A stretch of DNA of 64,000 bases, from the NCBI GenBank assembly GCA_040878325.1, contig JBBDMM010000010.1:88782-152781 (forward strand), given 5' to 3'. The notes under the pieces were generated by a model. It did not search any database, had not been told where the DNA came from, and saw nothing but the letters and a program-made list of their open reading frames with translations. The translations under genes and the position numbers were made by a program. This document shows, piece after piece, positions 8,647 to 17,707 of this stretch. Source of the DNA: Acidimicrobiia bacterium (GTDB lineage: Bacteria; Actinomycetota; Acidimicrobiia; Spongiisociales; UBA11373). The first letter of the stretch is position 1. Each line of letters starts with the position of its first letter.

Positions 8647-9463
8647 CTTCCTGGCCACCATGGCCGCGTCGAGCCGCCAACGGGCCGATGCCGTCGTCGG
8701 ATCCCTCGGCGAGTCGAAGCTGCGGGCACAGGCCCGCGCGGCTGCGCCGCCGCGGCAGTTGCGGCTGTCCGCCGCCGGATTCGATCTCATCGCCGAGCCG
8801 AAGCTGGCGAGCCCGTCCGCGGGCGAGTTGGTGCCCCATGCCGACGGGCGGGAGGCGGTGTTGGCCGTCGCCACCTCGCTCGAGCAGTCGGGGTGCGCCG
8901 CGCTCTCGGTGCTGACCGAGCCCACGGTCTTCGGCGGGGCGATCGACCACCTCCAGGCGGCTGCGGCGGCGGTGGACCTCCCGGTGATGCGCAAGGACTT
9001 TCTCGTCGACCCGATCCAGGTGATCGAAGCAAGGGCGGCCGGGGCGTCCGGCGTCCTTCTCATCGCCCGAATCCTGGACACCTCGCTGCTCGTCGAGATG
9101 ACCGACCTGGCGCTGACAATGGGGATGTTCGCCCTGGTCGAAGTGTTCGACCAAGGCGATCTCGAGGCGGCCGGTGCGGTCTTCGACCGGGACGTGCTCG
9201 TCGGGGTCAACGCCAGGGACCTCGCCACCCTCGAGGTGGACCGGGGGCGACATGCCGAGATGGCGCGCCTCCTGCCCGGCCACCTGCCGGCGGTGGCGGA
9301 GAGCGGGATCGTGTCGCCCGATGACGCCGCCGCCGCTGCCGCCGCGGGGTACCGGGTCGCCCTGGTCGGCACCGCGGTGGTCACCAGCGAGGACCCCGCC
9401 GGGGCCGTGAGCCGGTTCATCGCCGCCGGACGCTCCGTGGTCTCGGCGAGGTCGGCGCGATGA
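8639..9463 (+). CDS. trpC: Indole-3-glycerol-phosphate synthase
   Basis: A 274-residue TIM-barrel enzyme that closes the indole ring of CdRP. Visible motifs are AEPKLASPSAGEL (catalytic Lys region; the usual form is EVKRASPSKG, so this is a slightly divergent version), VMRKDFLVDPIQVIEARAAG (second catalytic Lys) and GVNARDLATLEVD. The start overlaps the trpD stop by 8 nt. It is a separate gene here, not fused to trpF as in enterobacteria. Confidence 0.95.
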   Translation: MSDFLATMAASSRQRADAVVGSLGESKLRAQARAAAPPRQLRLSAAGFDLIAEPKLASPSAGELVPHADGREAVLAVATSLEQSGCAALSVLTEPTVFGGAIDHLQAAAAAVDLPVMRKDFLVDPIQVIEARAAGASGVLLIARILDTSLLVEMTDLALTMGMFALVEVFDQGDLEAAGAVFDRDVLVGVNARDLATLEVDRGRHAEMARLLPGHLPAVAESGIVSPDDAAAAAAAGYRVALVGTAVVTSEDPAGAVSRFIAAGRSVVSARSAR

Positions 9464-10074
9464 GAGTGCACGTGAAGGTCTGTGGCATCAGGGACGCGGC
9501 CACCGCACTAGTGGCGGTCGAAGCTGGCGCGGATGCTCTCGGCTTCGTGATGAGCGAGTCGGTGCGCCGGGTGACACCCGCCGAGGCGTCGGTGATCGCC
9601 GCACGGCTCCCCCGATCGGTCGAGAGGGTGGCGGTGTTTCGACGGCCCCACCCCGAAGAGTTGGAGGCGGCGCTGGGCACCCTCGGGCCCTGGCTGGTGC
9701 AGGCCGATCACGACGCGGTCGGGGATGCTCCCGGCATGCGTCTGCTCCCGGTGTATCGCGAATCGTCGGGCATCGAGCTGGCGATCGAGGCCGATCTGGC
9801 CCGTCGGGGCGGGGCGCGGTTCCACTACGAGGGATCCCGCAGCGGATCCGGAGAGGTGGTCGATTGGCTCCGGGCGCACCACCTGGGCCGGCTGGGGCAG
9901 ATGACTCTCGCCGGCGGCCTCACCCCCGACAACGTCGGTGAGGCGATCAGGGTCGCCCGGCCCTTCGGAGTGGACGTGAGCAGCGGCGTCGAGTCGAGAC
10001 CCGGGGTCAAGGACCCCGGCCTCATCAGAGAATTCGTCGCCGCGGTGCGAGACACCGAGAGAGGAGCGGCGTGA
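9460..10074 (+). CDS. trpF: Phosphoribosylanthranilate isomerase
   Basis: A 204-residue TIM barrel that converts PRA to CdRP. It begins VKVCGIRDAATAL with the catalytic Cys and ends with GGLTPDNVGEAI and GVDVSSGVESRPGVKD, typical for TrpF. The central strand reads WLVQADHD where most homologues have vQLHG, so the middle is somewhat diverged. A separate trpF is notable because several actinobacteria instead use a bifunctional PriA. It overlaps both neighbours by 4 nt. Confidence 0.93.
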   Translation: MRVHVKVCGIRDAATALVAVEAGADALGFVMSESVRRVTPAEASVIAARLPRSVERVAVFRRPHPEELEAALGTLGPWLVQADHDAVGDAPGMRLLPVYRESSGIELAIEADLARRGGARFHYEGSRSGSGEVVDWLRAHHLGRLGQMTLAGGLTPDNVGEAIRVARPFGVDVSSGVESRPGVKDPGLIREFVAAVRDTERGAA

Positions 10075-11288
10075 AGACGGCGATCGAATCGAAACTGCGG
10101 GCATTGATCGAAGGCGGTCCGCCGCCCGACGGGCGCTACGGGCCCTACGGCGGGCGCTACGTGCCGGAGACGCTCATGGAGATCCTGATCGAATTGGAGA
10201 GGCACGCCGTGGAGCTGCTCGCCGACGAGGGATTCCAGCGTGAGCTGGCGCGCGAGCTCCGGGAGTTCGTGGGGCGGCCCACCCCACTGACCCGCGCCGG
10301 ATCACTCGGTGAGTCATGGGGCGCCGAGGTCTTCCTCAAGCGAGAGGACCTTTGTCACACCGGGGCTCACAAGATCAACAACGCGGTGGGCCAGGCGCTG
10401 ATCGCCCGGCGCCTGGGCGCCCGGCGGATCGTCGCCGAGACCGGAGCGGGGCAGCACGGCGTCGCCACCGCCGCCGCCGCGGCCCGGGTGGGGCTGCCCT
10501 GCACCATCTTCATGGGAGCGATCGACGGCCGCCGCCAGGCGCCCAACCTGGAGAGGATGCGGCTCCTCGGTGCCGACGTGAGGCTGGTCGAGGAGGGCGA
10601 TCAGACCCTGCGGGCGGCGATCGACGAGGCGTTCCGCGCCTGGGTGGCCGACCCGGTCGGCACCTACTACCTGCTCGGGTCGGTGGTGGGCCCGCACCCG
10701 TACCCATGGCTGGTGCGCCGGCTCCAAACGGTCATCGGGGCAGAGGCCCGGGACCAGGTGGTCGCCGCCGGCGGGCTGCCCGACGTGGCCGTCGCCTGCG
10801 TCGGGGGTGGATCCAACTCGATCGGTCTGTTCCACGGCTTCCTCGGTGACGAGGGGGTCGCGTTGCTCGGCATCGAGGCCGGCGGCCGGGGCGGCGAAGC
10901 CGATCCGCACTCCGCCACTCTGGTGAAAGGAACCAGCGGAGTGCTTCACGGCGCGATGACGCCACTGCTCCAGGACGCCCACGGCCAGATCATGGAGACC
11001 CACTCGATCGCACCCGGCCTCGACTACCCGGGGGTGGGGCCCGAGCACGCCTTCTTGCGCGACCTGGGGCGGGCCACTTATGAGTCGGCGACCGACGCGG
11101 AGGCGCTCGACGCGCTGCGGCAGTGCAGCGCCACCGAGGGCATCCTGCCGGCGCTCGAGTCTGCCCACGCCCTGGCGGGTGCCCGCCGCTGGGCGGCCCG
11201 TAATCCGGGCGGCCGCATCGTGGTGGGGCTCTCGGGGCGGGGAGACAAGGACCTCGCTGCCCTGGCCGGGGGGGCGGATCATGGCTGA
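10071..11288 (+). CDS. trpB: Tryptophan synthase beta chain
   Basis: A 405-residue PLP enzyme that condenses indole with serine. It shows YGGRYVPETLM, the PLP-lysine segment HTGAHKINNAVGQAL, GAGQHGVATA and the phosphate-binding GGGSNSIGLFHGF. The GTG start overlaps the trpF stop; the end overlaps trpA by 8 nt, as expected for subunits of one complex. Canonical TrpB1 length. Confidence 0.97.
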   Translation: MKTAIESKLRALIEGGPPPDGRYGPYGGRYVPETLMEILIELERHAVELLADEGFQRELARELREFVGRPTPLTRAGSLGESWGAEVFLKREDLCHTGAHKINNAVGQALIARRLGARRIVAETGAGQHGVATAAAAARVGLPCTIFMGAIDGRRQAPNLERMRLLGADVRLVEEGDQTLRAAIDEAFRAWVADPVGTYYLLGSVVGPHPYPWLVRRLQTVIGAEARDQVVAAGGLPDVAVACVGGGSNSIGLFHGFLGDEGVALLGIEAGGRGGEADPHSATLVKGTSGVLHGAMTPLLQDAHGQIMETHSIAPGLDYPGVGPEHAFLRDLGRATYESATDAEALDALRQCSATEGILPALESAHALAGARRWAARNPGGRIVVGLSGRGDKDLAALAGGADHG

Positions 11289-12057
11289 GAGGGTTGGCGC
11301 GGCGGCGATCACTGCGGCCATCGAGGGGTCGGACGGCCCTGCGCTGTGCGCCTACGTGACAGCCGGGTTCCCCAGCCCCGCGGCGTTCCCCGACGTTCTG
11401 CGGTCGGTGGTGGCGGCCGCCGACCTCGTCGAGATCGGGGTGCCCTTCACCGACCCGATGGCGGACGGGCTCACCATCCAGACCTCCAACCGGGTGGCGT
11501 TGCGCGCCGGGGTGACCCTGGGGTGGGTGTTCGAGCTGCTCGAGGCGAGCATCATCGAGACCCCCACCTTGCTCATGGGCTACTACAACCCCTTCCTGGC
11601 CCACGGGTTGGAGGACCTCGGCGCCTCGCTCGTCCGCTCGGGGGTCTCGGGGTTGATCGTCCCCGACCTACCTTTCGAAGAGAGCGGGCCGATCCGGCAG
11701 GTCCTCGACCCCCACGGTCTCGCGCTGGTCCAGATGGTGGCGCCCACGACCCCTCCCGACCGGCTGCGGTGGCTCGCCGCCGCCGGCACCGGTTTCGTCT
11801 ACGCGGTGACCACGACCGGGGTGACCGGCCGCCGGGTCGATCTCGAGTCCGACGACCTCGAATACCTCGGCCGGGTGAAGCGGGCCGCCACGTTGCCCGT
11901 GCTGGCCGGGTTCGGAATTCGGAGCCGCCGGCAGGTGGAAGCGGTGGCGGGCGTGGTCGACGGGGTGATCGTCGGGAGTGCACTCATTGAGGTGATCGAG
12001 CGGGGCGAGGACCCCGGAGCCTTCCTCGAGGCACTCCGGTCGAAGGTGCCCGCATGA
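11281..12057 (+). CDS. trpA: Tryptophan synthase alpha chain
   Basis: A 258-residue TIM barrel that cleaves indole-3-glycerol phosphate to indole for the TrpB active site. EIGVPFTDPMADGLTIQTSN carries the catalytic Glu and Asp; LLMGYYNPFLAHG and GVTGRRVD follow the family pattern. ATG 11281 is chosen because it starts at the normal TrpA N-terminus; the in-frame extension upstream only reads trpB in another frame. The stop overlaps the aroF ATG by 4 nt. Confidence 0.96.
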   Translation: MAERVGAAAITAAIEGSDGPALCAYVTAGFPSPAAFPDVLRSVVAAADLVEIGVPFTDPMADGLTIQTSNRVALRAGVTLGWVFELLEASIIETPTLLMGYYNPFLAHGLEDLGASLVRSGVSGLIVPDLPFEESGPIRQVLDPHGLALVQMVAPTTPPDRLRWLAAAGTGFVYAVTTTGVTGRRVDLESDDLEYLGRVKRAATLPVLAGFGIRSRRQVEAVAGVVDGVIVGSALIEVIERGEDPGAFLEALRSKVPA

Positions 12058-13088
12058 TTGTCGTGCTCGGCGCCGGTTGTTCGCTCAAGGACAAGGCCGC
12101 GGTGGTCCGCCTCATCGAACGAGAGGGCGGCCGGCTGCTGGTGAGCGTCGTCGGCGCGGAGACCCACATCGGCCTGATCGACGCCGAGGCCCAGGCGTTG
12201 GCCGGGACGATCGCCGGGATGCCGGGAGTCGTCGAGATCAAGGAAGTGGCGCCCCCCTATCCCCATGTGTCCCGCGAGCACCATCCCGAGGCGATCGAAG
12301 TCCGGGTGGGCGACGTCGTCATCGGGGGGAACGAGATCGTCGTCATCGCCGGTCCCTGTTCCGTCGAGAGCGCCGACCAGATGAGTGCGGTCGGCCACGC
12401 GGTGGCGGCGAACGGTGCTCGCATGCTCCGCGGCGGGGCGTTCAAGCCGCGTAGTTCGCCTTACAGCTTCCAGGGGCTGGGGGAGGAGGGCCTCGGGCTG
12501 CTCGCCGGGGTCGGCGTGGAGACCGGGCTCCCCGTCGTCACCGAGGTGATCGCGCCCGAGGACGTAGGCCTGGTGGGCCGCTATGCCGACATGCTCCAGG
12601 TCGGGGCGCGCAACATGCAGAACTTCCGCCTTCTCGCCGCAGTGGGCGAGCAAGAGCGGCCCGTGCTGCTCAAGCGGGGGATCTCATCGACGGTCGAGGA
12701 ATTGCTGCTCGCCGCCGAGTACGTGGTGTCGGCGGGCAACTCCCGAGTCGTCCTCTGCGAACGCGGGATCAGGACCTTCGAAACCGCGACCCGGAACACG
12801 CTGGACATCTCGGCGGTCCCCGTGCTCAAACAGCGGACCGCCCTCCCCGTGATCGTCGATCCGAGCCACGCGGCCGGGGAGCGGAGCCTGGTTCCCGACC
12901 TGGCCCGGGCCGCCATCGCCGTCGGCGCCGATGGGATCCTCGTCGAGGTGCACAACCAGCCTGAATTGGCTCTCAGTGACGGCAAGCAGAGCCTCACCAT
13001 CGACGGCTTCGTCGGGATGATGAAACAACTGCGTACGATCGCCGTCGCGGTCGGCCGACGACTTGCCCCCGAGCGCCCCTCGGGCTGA
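12054..13088 (+). CDS. aroF: 3-deoxy-7-phosphoheptulonate (DAHP) synthase, AroF-type I-beta
   Basis: A 344-residue enzyme that joins PEP and erythrose-4-phosphate in the first step of the shikimate pathway. An N-terminal ferredoxin-like domain (about residues 1-75) precedes the barrel with VIAGPCSVES, RGGAFKPRSSPYSFQGLG, VGARNMQNF and DPSHAAGER. The ferredoxin-like domain is the regulatory ACT-like module of type I-beta enzymes. It is the eighth gene of the trp operon (4-nt overlap with trpA), so tryptophan limitation would also raise entry into the aromatic pathway. Confidence 0.94.
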   Translation: MIVVLGAGCSLKDKAAVVRLIEREGGRLLVSVVGAETHIGLIDAEAQALAGTIAGMPGVVEIKEVAPPYPHVSREHHPEAIEVRVGDVVIGGNEIVVIAGPCSVESADQMSAVGHAVAANGARMLRGGAFKPRSSPYSFQGLGEEGLGLLAGVGVETGLPVVTEVIAPEDVGLVGRYADMLQVGARNMQNFRLLAAVGEQERPVLLKRGISSTVEELLLAAEYVVSAGNSRVVLCERGIRTFETATRNTLDISAVPVLKQRTALPVIVDPSHAAGERSLVPDLARAAIAVGADGILVEVHNQPELALSDGKQSLTIDGFVGMMKQLRTIAVAVGRRLAPERPSG

Positions 13089-13131
13089 TCAAGCCACCGA
13101 CCGATTCGCTTACCCCCTGAGGCAGCGGGCC

Positions 13132-13407
13132 TTACTCAGCCTCTTCTTCGCCGGGGTCTTCTTCTCTGCGGTCGAAGCGGATGGTGCATTCGGTGACGAC
13201 TGCGGCGATTGCGCCGACGGCGGCCGCCATCGGGAGCATGAACGCGCCGACCACGCCCATCGTCAGCGGGATCTCGACCAGGGTCTGACCCTTCTCGTTC
13301 TCGATCACGATGCGGCGGACATTGCCTTCACGCACCAGTTCGCGCACCTTGCCCAGGAGCTGCTCGCCCTGGACCTTGATGGTCTCCCAGCGTTCTTCAT
13401 TGTCCAC
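13132..13407 (-). CDS. DUF4342 protein with one hydrophobic segment
   Basis: A 91-residue protein starting with GTG 13407 (AAGGAG 5 nt upstream). Its N-terminus resembles a UBA-like helical module (VQGEQLLGKVRELVREGNVRRIVIEN), followed by EIPLTMGVVGAFMLPMAA, a glycine-rich membrane segment and an acidic tail. This matches the DUF4342 family of unknown function, often found next to membrane or stress genes. It converges on the trp operon with 43 bp between the stops. Confidence 0.8.
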   Translation of the reverse strand: MDNEERWETIKVQGEQLLGKVRELVREGNVRRIVIENEKGQTLVEIPLTMGVVGAFMLPMAAAVGAIAAVVTECTIRFDRREEDPGEEEAE

Positions 13408-13467
13408 AGCGACTCCTTCTGTTACCGACTGATTGTCGCGGACTCACACCGGGAACCTTCCCCGTCA

Positions 13468-14136
13468 TCAGGGAAACCAATCCGGCAGCCCCTCGACGCC
13501 GGATGGGTTGAGCCGTACCGCGGTGTAGTAGATGCGCGCGGTGGTGTCGCACCCGATCCGGAAGATGGCGGAAACGGCGGCACAGCGGATGCGCATGTCG
13601 TAGAGGAAGCCGGCGTCGACGCGGTCCTTGTTGTCGACCATCCACACCGGAGCGGCGTCGGTGTCGTACTCCTTGAGGTTGCGCCACCCGAAGTCGTGAC
13701 GGTTACACGCGAGCGTGAAGTCGAACGGACCGCTCCCCAGAACCGGGGCCGAGCAGCCATCGCTCTCCCAGACGAGATAGTCGGGGCGCGGAGTTGCCGG
13801 GTCGGAAGGAGGCTCGGGCTTGCGGAACTCGCCCTCGAATCCGTCGACGCCCCCCAGCGGGATGTCGAGCCGGACATCGATGTTGGTGCACACCTCGGCG
13901 AGGAGCACGAGCCCGACCGGGCTCTCCAGTATCGGCCCCGGCACCTCCCGACACACGTCGGCCGCCGTCGGGGGAGGCCCGACCGCGCTGCTCACCCAGT
14001 AGGCGAGCGCGATCGTCGCGATCAGCCCGGTGAGCAGCCCCAGGCCGATCGCCCGCCACACCCGGTAGGCCCACGAGCGGTGGTGCAACTCCTCGGGTGG
14101 GGGCGGAGGCGGGGGAGGCGGGACGAGGTCGGTCAT
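13468..14136 (-). CDS. Membrane-anchored prokaryotic phospholipase A2
   Basis: A 222-residue protein. The N-terminus has nine consecutive prolines, then a single transmembrane segment (GLGLLTGLIATIALAYWV, about residues 30-48). The outer domain holds SDGCSAP, the catalytic ACNRHDFGWRN (His/Asp pair near 147/148) and NKDRVDAGFLYDM with the supporting Asp, spaced as in Streptomyces violaceoruber phospholipase A2, followed by TARIYYTAV. It should hydrolyse the sn-2 ester of phospholipids outside the cell with Ca2+. The ATG overlaps the stop of the upstream YfaP-like gene, so the two are probably co-expressed. Confidence 0.85.
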   Translation of the reverse strand: MTDLVPPPPPPPPPEELHHRSWAYRVWRAIGLGLLTGLIATIALAYWVSSAVGPPPTAADVCREVPGPILESPVGLVLLAEVCTNIDVRLDIPLGGVDGFEGEFRKPEPPSDPATPRPDYLVWESDGCSAPVLGSGPFDFTLACNRHDFGWRNLKEYDTDAAPVWMVDNKDRVDAGFLYDMRIRCAAVSAIFRIGCDTTARIYYTAVRLNPSGVEGLPDWFP

Positions 14137-15344
14137 GACCCCACCTCGAAGGACACCCGGTATTCGCCGCCCGGCTCGACCGTGGCGGTGAGCTCTTCGA
14201 CGACCCGCCCCGCCACCTGGATCACCAGCCGGAACGAGGTGGTTCCCTCGACTCCGCAGTCTGAGGTGTATCCCACTTCGGCGGTGTAGGTGCCGGATGG
14301 GGCACCCCCGGCGGGCCAGAACACGTTCTCGGCGGCCGGCGAGGTGACCTGCCCACACGGATAGTTGGCGTCGCGGTCGAGCTGCCCTCCCGAGGACGAG
14401 GTGTCGTTGCCGTAGTACACGACCTCGCCCGAGGGATCGGTGACGTAGAGGTCGAGATCGGCGCTGTTCTGCCATATGAGCGTTACCTGGACGTCGCCGG
14501 TCCCCAGGCCGGCCGGCAGCCCGGCGGTGTCGGCGGGGATCAGGGTCTGGAGGTGTGCCCGGTTCTGCTCGACGAAAGCGGGAGCCAGGTCGGCGGCCAC
14601 CTCGGGCATGGCGGCGTCGATGGTGCCGCGCCGGCAGGCGAAATCGTCGGCGGCGGTCTGGCGCTCCTCCTCTGCGAGGGCGCGGGCGTCATCGCCGCTC
14701 ACCGTGGAGAGGCGGTCGTACAGCTCGATGAGCAGCGTCTCGGGGGTCGCCACCGTGTAGCCGCGGTCCGCCATGCATTCGACCCAGCGAGTGAGAGCCT
14801 CCTGGTAGGCGGGGTGGGCCAGGGCCTCGGCCTCGAGGCGGGCGATCGAGTAGGGAAGGCTCTGCAGCGTCGCCACCGCCGTATCGAGGGCCTGCCGGCC
14901 GGCGGCGGCGCACCCGCCGCCGCCCTCGCCAGACTCCAGGGAAGATCCGTACAGGGCCTGTTCGTAGGCGGAACGCTGCGATCGGCTGGGGCCGGACTGC
15001 AGCGTGGGCCGGGAGACATCGGCACCGGCGGCGATCCCGTACCCCTCTCGCTCCGGGTCGATGAGGGCATGGAGTGCCTCGACCTCGGCCGGCCCCCGAT
15101 AGGGGAATCCGGCGGTGGCCATGCAGTCCCGCACCGCCCGGGTCACCTCGATCTCGATCGCGGTCCCCAGCAGCCCGGGGTCCCGGAACAGGGCCGCCGG
15201 GTCGGTGTAGATGGCGGCGGTGTCGGTGCGCCCGGCGAATTCGGGGATGCGCGTCGCCGAGTTGTACACAGTGACGGCAGCCAGGGTGACCACGACGGCG
15301 CTGGCTAGCCAAATGGCGACAAGGGTGCTCCGCGAACGGGACAT
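14133..15344 (-). CDS. Exported protein with C-terminal YfaP/DUF2135-like beta domain
   Basis: A 403-residue protein with one N-terminal membrane anchor (LVAIWLASAVVVTLAAVTVY). The middle is helical with several Cys and no family I recognise. Residues from about 280 form a beta domain with TLIWQNSADLDLYVTDPSGE and FWPAGGAPSGTYTAEVGY, the pattern of the DUF2135/YfaP domain (W-x(n)-DLDLyV-DP-G). That domain is associated with surface or binding roles. It is the first gene of a pair with the phospholipase A2 (ATGA overlap). Confidence 0.7.
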   Translation of the reverse strand: MSRSRSTLVAIWLASAVVVTLAAVTVYNSATRIPEFAGRTDTAAIYTDPAALFRDPGLLGTAIEIEVTRAVRDCMATAGFPYRGPAEVEALHALIDPEREGYGIAAGADVSRPTLQSGPSRSQRSAYEQALYGSSLESGEGGGGCAAAGRQALDTAVATLQSLPYSIARLEAEALAHPAYQEALTRWVECMADRGYTVATPETLLIELYDRLSTVSGDDARALAEEERQTAADDFACRRGTIDAAMPEVAADLAPAFVEQNRAHLQTLIPADTAGLPAGLGTGDVQVTLIWQNSADLDLYVTDPSGEVVYYGNDTSSSGGQLDRDANYPCGQVTSPAAENVFWPAGGAPSGTYTAEVGYTSDCGVEGTTSFRLVIQVAGRVVEELTATVEPGGEYRVSFEVGS

Positions 15345-15402
15345 CAGGCGAGAGAGAAGTTAGTCCGCTGCCCCGGCTGCCCGCTTGCCGCTGCTCGGGC
15401 GC

Positions 15403-15855
15403 CTACCCGCGGGCCTCTTGAATCTGGTTGGCGTGGTCGTGGGCATGGCCGGCGTAGATACGCAGCCAGTCGTCCACCGAATACGAGCCCGACTCCGAGT
15501 GGGTGCCGGCGCGCTCCCACTCCTCGGGGGTCAGATGCTCGAGCAACTGGAGGCTCGACGCCCGCACCGCGGCCACCACCGCGAGCGACGGCTCGATCGG
15601 CCGGTCGTAATGAAGCCGCCGGGCGTATTCCGCCTCGTCGTAGCCCTGGATGACGGGGGAGTCCTCGCCGATCAGCCGCCGCAATCGGACGAGAGCGGTC
15701 GCCTCCGAATCGGCCAGGTGGTGCACCACGATGCGCGGGCTCCACTCGCCACTGTCGTCCTGTCGGTCGAGCTCATCGGGGGTGATCCCGGCGAGGGCAT
15801 CCACCACCGCCTGGTATCCGCTGCGATAACGCTCCATGAGGTCATTGCGATTCAT
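15403..15855 (-). CDS. DinB-superfamily protein
   Basis: A 150-residue four-helix-bundle protein. HHLADSEATALVRLRRLIGE and GHAHDHANQIQ supply the His ligands of the DinB metal site. ATG 15855 (MNRNDLMERYRSGYQAVVDAL) is the natural start; the upstream open frame is Arg/Trp-rich and not protein-like. Likely a metal-dependent hydrolase or thiol transferase of unknown substrate. It is a distant paralogue of 3797-4243. Confidence 0.8.
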   Translation of the reverse strand: MNRNDLMERYRSGYQAVVDALAGITPDELDRQDDSGEWSPRIVVHHLADSEATALVRLRRLIGEDSPVIQGYDEAEYARRLHYDRPIEPSLAVVAAVRASSLQLLEHLTPEEWERAGTHSESGSYSVDDWLRIYAGHAHDHANQIQEARG

Positions 15856-15950
15856 GACCTGATCTTGGCACCGCCCGGCGCCGATGTCTCCCCGGGATCG
15901 GGCCGTCTGCGGCGCCGTCCGCCGCCACCAGTTCCTCGGGCGATGCCCCT

Positions 15951-16382
15951 CTATCCAATCTGTAGTCGGCACCACTCGTAGAGCGCGTCGTACACGAATG
16001 ACCCGCGCTCCAACAGTCGTTGGTCGTCAGGCTCCGCGGCGAGCCCACCTTCACCGATAGCGCGTAGCCCGGCACCGAGATCGTCGGTGTGGACTTCTTC
16101 TTCGATGTCGGCGGCGTGGACGATCGCGGCAAGCCGTCGCAAGGCGGCGTCATCGCCCAGGTGGTACTCGTCGATGAGCACCTCGAATGTGCATTGATTG
16201 GCCCGGTGGGTGAACTCGGCTCCTGGTGCGTCGAACGAGTGGCCCCCCTCGGCCGCGGCCACCGGGAGCACCCGCTCGGGGTCGACGAACACGATCTCGG
16301 CGTCGGGATCGATGAAGCGCCGGATCAGCCAGGGGCAAGCGATCCGATCGGTCTTGGGGCGGGCTCGGGTTACCCACTTCAT
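15951..16382 (-). CDS. ChrB C-terminal domain (chromate-resistance type) protein
   Basis: A 143-residue stand-alone ChrB C-terminal domain: DRIACPWLIRRFIDPDAEI, then DAPGAEFTHRANQCTFEVLI and HAADIEEEVH, matching the family pattern. In chromate-resistance operons this domain accompanies the ChrA exporter and senses or buffers chromate. Here no ChrA is present; instead the gene's ATG overlaps the stop of... no, its ATG at 16380-16382 overlaps the end of the leftward MFS gene (stop at 16379), making an MFS-ChrB pair. A role with that transporter is inferred, not shown. Confidence 0.8.
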   Translation of the reverse strand: MKWVTRARPKTDRIACPWLIRRFIDPDAEIVFVDPERVLPVAAAEGGHSFDAPGAEFTHRANQCTFEVLIDEYHLGDDAALRRLAAIVHAADIEEEVHTDDLGAGLRAIGEGGLAAEPDDQRLLERGSFVYDALYEWCRLQIG

Positions 16383-17605
16383 GGCGTCGTCTCCTCAGGT
16401 CTGGTGGCGTCGTCCGGGCGCACGTCGCGGAAGGACCGCCACAGGGCGATGTCGTAAATGGTCTTGATGCCTCCGGCGATCAGGAAGGGGAGCCCCATGG
16501 CCATGGTCTGCGCCGCACCAGCCAGGGTCGGGCCCACCGGCCTCACCGAGTACCGCGCGAGATTGGTGTACGCCGCTGCTGCCGCGCGGCGCGATGGTGG
16601 CACGAGGACCATGACGAACGCCTGGCGGGTGGGGACGTCCATTTGCGACAGCACGGTTCTGGCGAGGAGGAGACCGATCGCCACCTGCAGATTCGGGGCG
16701 AAGGCGACCGCGGCAAGTAGGAAATTCGACGGCAGGTGGGTGAAGACCATCGTCTTGAGTAGCCCGAAGCGCTTGGCGATGAGCGGAGCAACCAAGAACG
16801 ACAGGGTCTGGAGCACGCCGATCGCGGCAAAGGTGAGCCCGAGCACTGTCAGCGAGGCGTCGAATCGCGTGGTCAGCCAGTACACCATGAAGGACTGCAC
16901 GACGAAGCCTCCGCCGAACGAGTCGAGGGCGAACAGCGAAGCGAGGCGCCCGATCGCAGGCCGCGACTCGCCCAGGCCAGGGCGCCGGGGTGTGTCGCGC
17001 ACGTCGGGTTCGACGGACGACGACAGCGACCAGGCCACGACGGCGCCCGCGGTCGCACTGATCGTCAACAGCAGGAACCAGCGTTCGTCGGCGGGTCCCT
17101 CCGGCCAGATTTCCCGCACTCGGGCCGGCAGCCCGGCGCCGAGCGCGCCCAGTGCTCCTGCCGCGGTCGCCACTGCGTTGTACCGGCCGAAGCCCGCGGC
17201 GAGGCGATCGGGGTCGATTCGCTGTGCGAGCATCGCCTGCTCCAGTGACGTGAATGGGCCCGACTCGACCACCTCAGTCGACAGTGCGCCGGTGAGCGAC
17301 ACCAGGACCAAGGCCCACGTCGGACTTCCGGAGGCGAAGACCAGTCCCGCCACGGCCAGAGCCACGTACAGGGCGACATACATGCGACGGCGGCCCCACA
17401 CCTCGGAGAACCGCGCCACCGCGATCTGACCGATCATCGCTCCGGCGAGGACCGATCCCAGCACGATGCCGACGCCCACCGGGCCGAGTCCGCGGGAGGC
17501 CAGGATCGATCCGAGCAGGACGGCTCCGAAGCCATAGGCAAATGCCCGGAGTGCTTGCGCCGCCAAAATCTTTCGGGTGTCCGAGGACTCGGGCACCCGA
17601 TTCAC
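16379..17605 (-). CDS. Major facilitator superfamily transporter
   Basis: A 408-residue protein with about 12 hydrophobic segments in two halves; the first loop carries RFSEVWGRRRMYVALY, the MFS D/G-x-x-x-GRR motif. GTG 17605 gives an N-terminus (RKILAAQALRAFAYGFGAVL) that starts just before TM1; the long upstream extension reads an unrelated divergent gene. The end overlaps the ChrB-domain gene by 4 nt. Substrate unknown; efflux of an oxyanion or drug is an inference from the partner. Confidence 0.8.
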   Translation of the reverse strand: MNRVPESSDTRKILAAQALRAFAYGFGAVLLGSILASRGLGPVGVGIVLGSVLAGAMIGQIAVARFSEVWGRRRMYVALYVALAVAGLVFASGSPTWALVLVSLTGALSTEVVESGPFTSLEQAMLAQRIDPDRLAAGFGRYNAVATAAGALGALGAGLPARVREIWPEGPADERWFLLLTISATAGAVVAWSLSSSVEPDVRDTPRRPGLGESRPAIGRLASLFALDSFGGGFVVQSFMVYWLTTRFDASLTVLGLTFAAIGVLQTLSFLVAPLIAKRFGLLKTMVFTHLPSNFLLAAVAFAPNLQVAIGLLLARTVLSQMDVPTRQAFVMVLVPPSRRAAAAAYTNLARYSVRPVGPTLAGAAQTMAMGLPFLIAGGIKTIYDIALWRSFRDVRPDDATRPEETTP

Positions 17606-17707
17606 CGTTCCAGGCTCACGGGCTGAGTGTACGGGCCGGCCGCCCGGGGTTGACACCGATCCCCGTGGGATGGCAGGGTTGGCGTTCCACACATCAAGGG
17701 GGGCGAG

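Noticed and set aside
15364-15402. CGCTGCCC-like sequence after the YfaP-like gene start as another heptamer array
   Set aside because: The period is irregular (7 and 9 bp) and the units are too diverged to count as an array.
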